From assembly GCA_902796565.1 (NCBI GenBank), contig CADBPP010000154.1, forward strand, positions 1 through 11,312: a stretch of DNA of 11,312 nucleotides, in the 5' to 3' direction. Made by a program: the position numbers and the translations under genes. The number at the start of each line of letters is the position of its first letter. Within the stretch, counting starts at the first letter, position 1. Below are positions 1-4,386 of this stretch, in pieces. This stretch comes from an uncultured Eubacteriales bacterium (GTDB lineage Bacteria; Bacillota; Clostridia; Eubacteriales; Anaerofustaceae). The notes under the pieces were generated by a model. The model did no database searches, was not told the origin of the DNA, and saw nothing but the letters and a program-made list of their open reading frames with translations.

Positions 1-145
1 GTATAACGATAAAACATATACGCAATATAGTATTAAGCTCCGCAACGTTGAAGATGCAGATATTATATCTTTGATCGAAGCCGAGAAAACTAAGGGATTC
101 CAAACAACGGAAGCAATAAAAAACCTTATACGCATAGGCACATAA
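1..145 (+). CDS. C-terminal end of a small ribbon-helix-helix-like protein (5' end outside window)
   Basis: An open frame enters from the left edge (first full codon at 2) and stops with TAA at 143-145, giving 47 visible residues. The visible part has an alternating strand (YSIKLRNVEDAD) followed by helical stretches ending in AIKNLIRIGT. This resembles small clostridial and plasmid proteins with a ribbon-helix-helix (Arc/CopG-like) arrangement, in which a beta strand that binds DNA is followed by two helices. The start codon and ribosome binding site are not visible. The stop lies 9 bases before the ATG of the antitoxin-like fragment at 155, so the two may once have been one transcription unit. 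The family call comes from pattern only, and the function (DNA-binding regulator or antitoxin) is inferred. Confidence 0.5.
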   Translation, partial: YNDKTYTQYSIKLRNVEDADIISLIEAEKTKGFQTTEAIKNLIRIGT

Positions 146-154
146 AAATAGAGT

Positions 155-214
155 ATGAGAAATGAATATGATCTTAGAACTTTAAACCCCAGGCCAAATC
201 CCTATGCAAATGAG
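155..214 (+). pseudogene. N-terminal fragment of an antitoxin-like gene, cut off by intron-derived DNA
   Basis: From the ATG at 155 the first about 19 codons read MRNEYDLRTLNPRPNPYAN. This resembles the start of small BrnA/CopG-type antitoxins, which commonly begin M-x-x-E-Y-D followed by an N-P-Y-A block and then a ribbon-helix-helix strand (often KKQITIRLD). Here that strand is missing. Right after NPYANE the DNA becomes the C-terminal coding part of a group II intron maturase in another frame. The original frame stays open to 361 but encodes nothing recognisable. No strong Shine-Dalgarno precedes the ATG. The likely reading is a deletion or rearrangement joining the antitoxin start to an intron tail. 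The assignment rests on a short motif, so it is moderate to low. Confidence 0.4.
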
Positions 215-488
215 TCAGCTGAGGGCAATTATCTGGAAGCAATGGAAGGTCCCTTCCAAAAGAGAATGGGGTCTGGAAAAGCTTGGTATCAAGAAATGGC
301 AGGCGCATACACTGTCGTACTGCAAAGGATACTGGAGCATATCCAGACTGCCACAGATTAAGAAGGCGATTTCCAAGAAACGGCTGATCAGGAGATGGCT
401 AGTTAGCCCACTGGACTATTACTTTGAAAGACATGCACTTAAACTGAATTCAACCGCCGTATGCCGAACGGCACGTACGGTGGTGTGA
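213..488 (+). pseudogene. Group II intron reverse transcriptase/maturase, C-terminal fragment
   Basis: This frame contains the typical end of a group II intron-encoded protein: LRAIIWKQWK at the beginning of the fragment, LEKLGI, then a KGYWSIS block (usually S/N-R-KGYWR), an LPQIKKAIS stretch, and SPLDYYFERH near the end. It closes with TAVCRTARTVV and a TGA at 486-488, overlapping intron domain V as is common in these introns. In the intact protein (about 400-600 residues) the reverse transcriptase fingers/palm and the maturase X domain precede this part. Here only about 90 C-terminal residues remain, so the fragment has no polymerase active site and cannot support splicing or mobility by itself. 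Homology is visible from about position 219. The left junction with the antitoxin-like sequence lies between about 205 and 219. Confidence 0.85.
453..484 (+). ncRNA. Group II intron domain V (remnant)
   Basis: A 9-bp lower stem (ACCGCCGTA at 453-461 with TACGGTGGT at 476-484, one G-U pair) carries a small bulge at 473-475 and a 3-bp upper stem (GCC 463-465 with GGC 470-472) closed by the loop GAAC. This is the size and shape of the catalytic domain V hairpin. The triad position reads CGC rather than AGC, a known variant. It directly follows the maturase tail and precedes a domain VI hairpin. Upstream domains I-III are absent, so it cannot self-splice. Confidence 0.8.
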
Positions 489-515
489 GAGGGGGAGTAA
501 ATCCCCCTACTCGAT
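487..515 (+). ncRNA. Group II intron domain VI with bulged branch-point A and 3' intron end
   Basis: GAG 487-489 pairs with CTC 510-512, A490 with T508, GGGGG 491-495 with CCCCC 503-507, and A496 with T502, around a 5-base loop. A509 is left bulged, the expected lariat branch point. The sequence continues CGAT, so the predicted 3' splice site is after position 515, six bases past the branch point, with the usual AY ending. The exact splice position is inferred from the family rule. The downstream 3' exon (516 onward) is not recognisable as the rest of the antitoxin-like gene at 155. Confidence 0.75.
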
Positions 516-534
516 TTACAGATCTCAAGAATTA

Positions 535-1872
535 TTAAGTCAGAGAAGACGTTAGATATGCAGGGAGCTTCCATAGTAAATACAGGGGAATACTGATCTC
601 ATGTGTGGCCTCTTTCTGGTTATCGCCAACGTTCTTCCGAGCTGTCTTGAATCCTATAGGTGGGTTATACCGCGTGCAGTATTGTGCAAAGCTTTTGGCT
701 TTTGTGTTTTCCGCGGATTTTACTTCAAGGGGAATTATCCTGCTTATCTGATCTTCGAAGATAAAATCGACTTCTGCTGTATTGTCGCTTCTCCAATAGT
801 ACGGGGATATTCCCTGCGATATCAGTTCTGTCATACAGTAGTTTTCAGTAAAAGCTCCTTTAAACGCTTCGTATCCACTCGGCTCCGTATAAACCGTATG
901 CTGTGATACTCCGGCAATCCTGCGCAGAATACCAACATCATGCATATATATTTTAAAATATGCCGCATCAGAAAAAGCGGAGAGCGGGATCATCGGTGAA
1001 CTAACTTTTTCAAGCCGATACACCAGCCCCGCATCTACCAGCCACTGTAATGCGTCTTCCAGATCCCTGGCCCGGGTGCCTTCTTTTACCTGGGAGAAAA
1101 CGAATTTATTGTTTTCTTTCGCAAGCTGTTTTGGAATAGAATCCCATATCCAGGTGATCTTCATAATATCTTTGGGTTCGGCGTGATGCGCAAAATCATT
1201 TCGGGTATCATAAATGATCCGATCCAGCACTCGATCAACCTCTGTCAAATCTTCTGTCTCGATATAAGTATTGACAGCTTCCGGCATACCACCTATAATG
1301 TAATACAGTTTCAGGTACCCGAGCATAGGTTCGCTTATGTAGGAAGGAATCTCCCTGAACAGATCGTATTCCTCAAGTAGCCGCAAATACTTCCCTCCAC
1401 CGAGAGCTTCTGTAAACTCATAGAAATCAAGCGGATACATTTTCAGCTGTTCATCTTTTCCGACAGGAAATGACACTTTACCTCTCTTAAGCTCCACGCC
1501 AAGGAGAGAACCCGCGCACAGAAGATAAAGATTCCTTCCGCTTTCTTCGAAGTACTTAAGAGATGTTATCGCTTCCGGGCATTGCTGGATCTCATCGAAA
1601 ATGATAAGCGTTCTGTCGGTATCTATCTGACTGCCATCAGAGTACATTCCAAGTTCTCGAAGTATTCTGTTTGGATCCATATTATACTTAAACATTTCCG
1701 ACAGAGCGGGCTCTTTCTCAAAATTAAAGATAATTGTTTTCTCAAAGTATCTTTTACCAAACTCTGTCATCAGCCAGGTTTTACCGCACTGCCTGCATCC
1801 GGTTATAAGTAAAGGTTTTCTTCTGTCCTTTTCCTTCCATTTAATAAGGGCTTTCATTGCGTTTCTTTCCAT
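535..1872 (-). CDS. AAA ATPase with C-terminal DUF4143 (COG1373-type) domain
   Basis: Length is 445 residues from the ATG at 1872, chosen because AAGGAG lies 7 bases upstream; an in-frame ATG at 1905 would add 11 unlikely residues. The N-terminal half is a P-loop ATPase: Walker A GCRQCGKT (residues 25-32), Walker B TLIIFDE (88-94) and a sensor-like LLCAGS (117-122). The C-terminal half matches DUF4143, with an EVDF...PLEVK pattern (E368, D370, E383, K385) resembling a PD-(D/E)XK nuclease-type fold. Families of this kind are common in anaerobic bacteria and archaea; their physiological role is unknown, and links to mobile DNA, defence or toxin-antitoxin-like loci have been suggested. The length is normal and no frameshift is seen, so the gene looks intact among broken neighbours. 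It is transcribed alone and reads toward the intron remnant. The family assignment is firm; the function is not. Confidence 0.9.
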   Translation of the reverse strand: MERNAMKALIKWKEKDRRKPLLITGCRQCGKTWLMTEFGKRYFEKTIIFNFEKEPALSEMFKYNMDPNRILRELGMYSDGSQIDTDRTLIIFDEIQQCPEAITSLKYFEESGRNLYLLCAGSLLGVELKRGKVSFPVGKDEQLKMYPLDFYEFTEALGGGKYLRLLEEYDLFREIPSYISEPMLGYLKLYYIIGGMPEAVNTYIETEDLTEVDRVLDRIIYDTRNDFAHHAEPKDIMKITWIWDSIPKQLAKENNKFVFSQVKEGTRARDLEDALQWLVDAGLVYRLEKVSSPMIPLSAFSDAAYFKIYMHDVGILRRIAGVSQHTVYTEPSGYEAFKGAFTENYCMTELISQGISPYYWRSDNTAEVDFIFEDQISRIIPLEVKSAENTKAKSFAQYCTRYNPPIGFKTARKNVGDNQKEATHEISIPLYLLWKLPAYLTSSLT

Positions 1873-1952
1873 GTATCTCTCCTTAAAACTGCCAATCAGA
1901 ATCACCTATTCATACAATAAATATCCACTAGTGGTTATTATTCATATGATTA

Positions 1953-2040
1953 GTAACCATTATACCTTTTTTCTCCTTGTTTGGCAATATCTTGGTTAAC
2001 ACGAAGCCATTTGTATAAGAATAGTTATACGAATGGTTAC
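1953..2040. promoter_or_regulatory. Inverted repeat pair between divergent promoters, possible operators
   Basis: GTAACCATT at 1953-1961 and its exact inverse AATGGTTAC at 2032-2040 lie 70 bases apart. The first copy overlaps the -10 box and start region of the ATPase promoter; the second lies about 40 bases upstream of the -35 box of the divergent promoter. Both copies extend into similar A/T-rich flanks (TATACC and GTATAAC when oriented alike). Further TGGTTA words occur at 1932-1937 and 1993-1998. The arrangement would suit a regulator that binds two distant sites. This is inferred, as no binding protein is known. Confidence 0.35.
1959..1987 (-). promoter_or_regulatory. SigA-type promoter of the DUF4143 ATPase
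   Basis: On the minus strand TTGCCA (1987-1982) is followed after exactly 17 bases by TATAAT (1964-1959). This gives five of six -35 matches and a perfect -10. Predicted transcription begins near 1952, leaving an untranslated leader of about 80 bases that contains the palindrome CCACTAGTGG (1925-1934). Confidence 0.75.
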
Positions 2041-2082
2041 CCTTTATGTGTATGTTGTAAATCTTGTATATAATATTATATA

Positions 2083-2111
2083 TTGACATATATATTACAA
2101 TATTTTATAAT
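2083..2111 (+). promoter_or_regulatory. Perfect-consensus SigA promoter
   Basis: TTGACA (2083-2088), 17-base spacer, TATAAT (2106-2111), all in very A/T-rich DNA. Predicted transcription starts near 2118, about 27 bases before the ATG at 2145, with AGGAGG at 2132-2137. Such an exact match implies strong, unassisted expression unless it is repressed. Confidence 0.8.
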
Positions 2112-2144
2112 TATACAAACACCAGCAAATTAGGAGGATAATAA

Positions 2145-2311
2145 ATGAAATAGTTACTGCCGTATTATTAATAATTGTTCTATTAGTATCATTTCATGCT
2201 TCAGTATATGCGAATAGCATTGGAACCGATCCCTCAGATGATGATATGATTCTTTTATATCAAACAACACAAGATAAATATACATGTAATAAAATTGATG
2301 GGATTGCATAG
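2145..2311 (+). pseudogene. Short secreted/membrane peptide gene with an off-frame start
   Basis: The ATG at 2145 has an ideal AGGAGG 7 bases upstream, but the next codons read AAA TAG. In the frame starting at 2150, a typical signal peptide appears at once: IVTAVLLIIVLLVSFHASVYA, a hydrophobic core ending in a V-Y-A signal peptidase I-like site. A mature part of about 32 residues follows, rich in D, S and T (NSIGTDPSDDD and onward), ending at TAG 2309-2311. One extra A in the AAA run (ATGAAAATAGTT) would join start and signal peptide as M-K-I-V-T. The gene is therefore either broken by loss of one base, a sequencing error, or expressed by slippage. Its end coincides with the beginning of the IS21 remnant, so the original C-terminus was probably cut off. 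No family is recognised. Confidence 0.55.
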
Positions 2312-2320
2312 GGCCATCCA

Positions 2321-2410
2321 GACCGGACACTGAGGACGCAATTCCCGGCCATGTTAGGACGTAATGTCCGGCCACATATTGTCATAATGCCCGGCCACTT
2401 AGTGGCCGGG
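2321..2410. repeat. Four degenerate 22-23 bp tandem repeats (IS21-type terminal repeats)
   Basis: Units start at 2321, 2343, 2366 and 2389. Each has a CCGG(C/A)CA core at its beginning, and the first three end in A-A-T after a GACGCAAT, GACGTAAT or GTCATAAT tail. The regular spacing of about two helical turns suggests multiple binding sites for a transposase. The last unit has turned into a perfect hairpin: CCCGGCCAC (2390-2398), loop TTA, GTGGCCGGG (2402-2410). That hairpin has no following T-run, so it is not a clear terminator. Confidence 0.65.
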
Positions 2411-2441
2411 TAGTATTGTAACCAGAATAATTCAGTGGTAT

Positions 2442-2641
2442 CCTTATCTCACCAGCATCGGAGGATAAGGCAACGCTGAGGAGCGACCTGAGCGCCTGCT
2501 GGGATCACACAGGGACGATGCCGTGAGGTATCGTCTTTATTCATCACAGCTACGGTGTGTTTGCTCTCATGGATTCGTCCCTGGTGAGCAAAGCGATAAA
2601 CCTCGGGGGTCCGGGGGTTGGCCACCGGTAAGGCGAAGCCT
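2442..2641 (+). ncRNA. Candidate structured RNA (HEARO/omega-RNA-like is one possibility)
   Basis: Many mutually compatible or alternative helices pack this segment. CCTTATC 2442-2448 pairs with GATAAGG 2464-2470. CGCT 2474-2477 pairs with AGCG 2482-2485. CAGGGACG 2510-2517 pairs with CGTCCCTG 2576-2583, extended by four more pairs past a bulged A2509. GATGCC 2517-2522 pairs with GGTATC 2527-2532 around a GNRA loop (GTGA). CACA 2545-2548 pairs with TGTG 2556-2559, and TTTGCTC 2560-2566 with GAGCAAA 2586-2592. CCGGGG 2611-2616 pairs with CC/CCGG 2622-2628 around bulged A2624. AGGC 2631-2634 pairs with GCCT 2638-2641, followed by ATTTTC. The G2520-U2529 wobble and the GNRA loop only make sense on the plus strand, antisense to istB. 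No convincing protein is encoded. Location in a mobile element and general form recall HEARO/IscB-type RNAs, but I cannot confirm the family. Confidence 0.45.
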
Positions 2642-2664
2642 GGATTTTCAAAACACATGGTTTG

Positions 2665-2838
2665 CTACACTTTCTCGATATAAATCGTATATCCGGTTGT
2701 CAACCTGCGGCGGATGCCGTCAAGTTTACCATAGCACTCAGAATCATCACTGAGCTGTTTCCCCCACTCGCTCGGATCATACTGACATGTGAATACGGTG
2801 GAGTTACCCAGATCCGCACGGTTTTTTATCAGATGGTA
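2665..2838 (-). pseudogene. istB: IstB-like IS21 helper ATPase, C-terminal fragment
   Basis: Reading the minus strand from about 2838 to the TAG at 2667-2665 gives 57 residues. They include LIKNRADLGNSTVFTCQYDP, then SEWGKQL and a GIRRRLTTGYTIYIEKV end. The N-S-T-[IV]-F-x-x-Q-[YF]-x-x-x-x-W block is typical of the last third of IstB, containing the sensor region of this DnaC/DnaA-like AAA+ helper. The P-loop, Walker B and about 190 N-terminal residues are missing. The upstream break lies near 2838-2843, where the plus-strand regulator fragment starts. IstB acts with the IstA transposase in target choice and strand transfer; this remnant is inactive. Confidence 0.65.
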
Positions 2839-2840
2839 TC

Positions 2841-3643
2841 TTAACAGGAGAAAAGGGGTTCAACCTTGCGGCTATTCTGTTGTTGGGGAAAGATGAGGTC
2901 ATACAGTCTGCCTGTCCGGGATATCGCACGGACGCAATTTTCAGGGATGAGCATCCGGATCGGTATGACGATCGTCTGATCGTCGAAACAAACCTTATCG
3001 AGAGCTATGATCTCCTTATGGAATTTATCGCCAAGCATACGAACGACAAGTTCTTCCTGGTTGACAATGTAAATACCAGCGTTAGGGACATAATTGCAAG
3101 AGAAATAGTCAGCAATATTCTGGTACACAGGGAGTATTCCAGCGCTTTCCCTGCAAAACTAATAATTGAGCCGGAGCGTATAATGACAGAAAACTGGAAC
3201 AGAGCACAATATCCAGGGAAAATCGACCCCGAGTCATTCACGCCATATCCGAAAAACCCGATTCTTTCAAGGTTCTTTGTCAATATCGGACGTGCTGCAC
3301 TCTTGGATCCGGAGTAAGGAATCTTTACAAATATACCAGGATATACTGCGGTGGTGAACCGGAGCTGGAAGAAGGAGACGTATTTAGAATTTATGTTCCT
3401 CTGAAAGCAGAAAACCCCGTGGAACGTGCGCCATTAACAGAAAGACAAATGCTTATCGCTTCTGCTTTAAAAAACAACCCCAAAATACAAGTAGAAGAAT
3501 TAGCGGACATGTTTAACGTGTCAAAAAGCACGATACAGCGTGAATTAAAAGAAATAAAAAAAAATCAATTGCTCTTTCTTATAACAAGAAAACACAGCTT
3601 TGGTCAACAGGGGAGTAAAGGAACTGTCAAGGAGATGTCATAG
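2841..3643 (+). pseudogene. GHKL ATPase/winged-helix regulator of the AlbA_2 type, N-terminally deleted and frameshifted
   Basis: The first frame (2841 to about 3297) reads TGEKGFNLAAILLLGKDE, then CPGYRTDAIFRDE, RYDDRLIVETNLIE, an N-box-like REIVSNILVHREYSS and NPILSRFF. These are typical of regulators with an N-terminal AlbA_2 (Schlafen-like) domain, a HATPase_c_4 domain and a C-terminal winged helix. One base is missing at 3297/3298 in what should be GRADTLGSG. The sequence then continues in the next frame with TLGSGVRNLYKYTRIYCGGE, GDVFRIYVPL and a helix-turn-helix region (EELADMFNVSKSTIQRELKE) to TAG 3641-3643. The AlbA_2 domain and start are gone at the IS21 junction. An A9 run at 3556-3564 may hold a second frameshift, since the +1 frame there reads more like the family's usual end. 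The protein is not expected to work. Confidence 0.75.
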
Positions 3644-3680
3644 GAACTGTCATTTGATGACAGTTCCTATGACATCTCCT
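3630..3680. repeat. Perfect 23-bp inverted repeat (REP/MITE-like hairpin)
   Basis: Arms 3630-3652 and 3658-3680 are exactly complementary around the loop TTTGA. The arm contains GATGTCATAGG and GGAACTGTCA. GGAACTGTCA also occurs directly repeated at 3620-3629, so three copies of this word lie within 50 bases. There is no T-run on either side, so it does not look like an ordinary terminator. The stop codon of the frameshifted regulator lies inside the left arm, so the repeat probably inserted at, or replaced, the 3' end of that gene. Similar hairpins are scattered in many clostridial genomes, but copy number cannot be seen here. Confidence 0.7.
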
Positions 3681-3724
3681 CAGAAAAAGTGAAACCTTAT
3701 AGTAACCGCAGGGAGGATATATCC

Positions 3725-3796
3725 ATGACAAACGACAATTATTACTTCGACAGCGCAGAGCAGAGAAGTGACTACAACGCTCTGAAATGTATATAA
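3725..3796 (+). CDS. Orphan 23-codon ORF, probably a truncated gene start
   Basis: The ATG at 3725 follows GGGAGG with an 8-base spacer, a good ribosome binding site. The product begins MTNDNYYFDSAEQRSDYNA and stops at TAA 3794-3796. It is polar and aromatic, without a signal peptide or membrane segment. The abrupt end is close to where base composition changes toward the dtxR-feoAB region. It may be the first part of a longer gene cut at that junction, or a genuine small protein. I do not recognise the family. Confidence 0.3.
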   Translation: MTNDNYYFDSAEQRSDYNALKCI

Positions 3797-3834
3797 CTTT
3801 CCTGCAGGGGCGGCTTTCGGATCCGCACTCTCTT

Positions 3835-4188
3835 TTACCGCATATGTTTCTTTACGGCCTCAAAGGTCTCCGGACTGATGTCATGCTCGATCTTGCATGC
3901 GTCCGCCTCTGCGGTGGCTTCGCTGACTCCCAGAGATATGAGCAGGTCCGTCAGTACACGGTGCCGTTCATATATCGTCTCCGCGATATTGCGGCCCTTT
4001 TCAGTGAAGGCGATATGGCCGTTCGAGTCTATTATGATACATTCCTCTTCCTTGAGTTTCGTCATGGCGCGGCTCACGGACGCTTTGGATATGTTCATCC
4101 TGCCGGCCACATCCACTGATCTTACGATATTCTGTTTCTTCCCGAGAATGAGGATATTCTCAAGATACATTTCACCGGATTCGTGCAT
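3835..4188 (-). CDS. Short DtxR/MntR-family metal-dependent repressor
   Basis: The 117-residue protein starts at the ATG at 4188, supported by GGGAGG 7 bases upstream; in-frame ATGs at 4209 and 4203 have no such site. The N-terminal winged helix (about 1-65) carries SVDVAGRMNISKASVSRAMT, the recognition helix region. The dimerisation/metal domain follows (about 66-115). Ligand positions match DtxR/IdeR more than MntR: M7 (DtxR M10), C98, E101 and H102 in the C-x-x-E-H motif, and H76. This favours iron over manganese. The ancillary-site residues E83 and H98 of DtxR are replaced (T80, E94). There is no C-terminal SH3-like domain, as in MntR-length proteins. It is divergent from feoAB, so the likely role is Fe(II)-dependent repression of ferrous iron uptake. 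The target genes are inferred from context. Confidence 0.85.
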   Translation of the reverse strand: MHESGEMYLENILILGKKQNIVRSVDVAGRMNISKASVSRAMTKLKEEECIIIDSNGHIAFTEKGRNIAETIYERHRVLTDLLISLGVSEATAEADACKIEHDISPETFEAVKKHMR

Positions 4189-4217
4189 TTCGTGCCCTCC
4201 CATAAGCACTTTTTTCC

Positions 4218-4246
4218 ATTATATCATCGCGGCGCGCTTTTGTAAA
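4218..4246 (-). promoter_or_regulatory. SigA-type promoter of the DtxR-family regulator
   Basis: On the minus strand TTTACA (4246-4241), 17-base spacer, TATAAT (4223-4218). Transcription would start near 4211, about 23 bases before the ATG at 4188. No clear copy of the palindrome found at the feoAB promoter is seen here. Confidence 0.75.
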
Positions 4247-4318
4247 GGCTGAAGAACACAGCATCTTCCCGCCGGGCGGATGTCCGATTATTATTTTATC
4301 ACAACCTTTTTCTTCCTA

Positions 4319-4347
4319 TTGACTAAGCTTTAGCTTGATACTATAAT
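4319..4347 (+). promoter_or_regulatory. SigA-type promoter of feoAB
   Basis: TTGACT (4319-4324), 17-base spacer, TATAAT (4342-4347). The predicted start is near 4354, giving a leader of about 33 bases. The -35 box and spacer include CTAAGCTTTAG (4323-4333), a short inverted repeat (CTAA/TTAG) that could form part of a second regulator site. Confidence 0.8.
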
Positions 4348-4359
4348 ACTGGCATATAA

Positions 4360-4375
4360 GTCAACTATAGCTAAC
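4360..4375. promoter_or_regulatory. Imperfect palindrome just downstream of the feoAB start, candidate DtxR-type operator
   Basis: GTCAACTATAGCTAAC is symmetric at 12 of 16 positions around TATA. It lies immediately after the predicted transcription start and before the feoAB ATG, a classic repressor position. It shares AGTCAA (inverted) and TAGCT words with the -35/spacer region of the same promoter. It contains the TTAG/CTAA-type half-site flavour of DtxR-family boxes but is not a close match to the IdeR consensus. The regulator match is inferred from the adjacent dtxR-like gene. The ribosome binding site that follows is weak (GGTG at 4376-4379). Confidence 0.4.
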
Positions 4376-4386
4376 GGTGTAAACAT

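Larger units (their letters stand above)
2305..2838 (-). mobile_element. IS21-family remnant (istB end plus terminal repeats)
   Basis: Two parts support this. The C-terminal coding end of an IstB-like helper ATPase lies on the minus strand (2838-2665). Degenerate 22-23 bp tandem repeats with a CCGGCCA core follow beyond it (2321-2410), as IS21-family ends often carry multiple repeats. IS21 elements start TG and end CA; a TG at 2305-2306 would place the outer end right where the secreted-peptide frame is cut. istA, most of istB and the other end are missing; the right side stops near 2838, where a different gene fragment begins. The 2411-2664 stretch between istB and the repeats is longer than expected for an IS21 tail and holds the structured RNA candidate. 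The exact outer boundary is inferred. Confidence 0.6.

Noticed and set aside
2321..2410. The tandem repeats as a CRISPR array
   Set aside because: The units are degenerate along their whole length with no unique spacers between conserved repeats, and no cas gene is present.
2449..2658. A minus-strand open frame of 69 codons across the structured segment
   Set aside because: It overlaps nearly all the RNA helices, has no ribosome binding site and reads without domain-like features. The compensating pairs and the GNRA loop favour RNA on the other strand.
3630..3680. The perfect hairpin as a transcription terminator
   Set aside because: No T-run follows the stem on either strand, and the stem is longer than usual for an intrinsic terminator.
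3787..4252. Plus-strand frames overlapping the DtxR-like gene
   Set aside because: They are antisense shadows of a gene with clear family motifs, a ribosome binding site and a promoter.
4270..4282. CCGC/GCGG hairpin between the dtxR-like gene and feoAB
   Set aside because: Only 4 bp with a 3-base loop in G/C-rich DNA, lying upstream of both promoters; likely chance.
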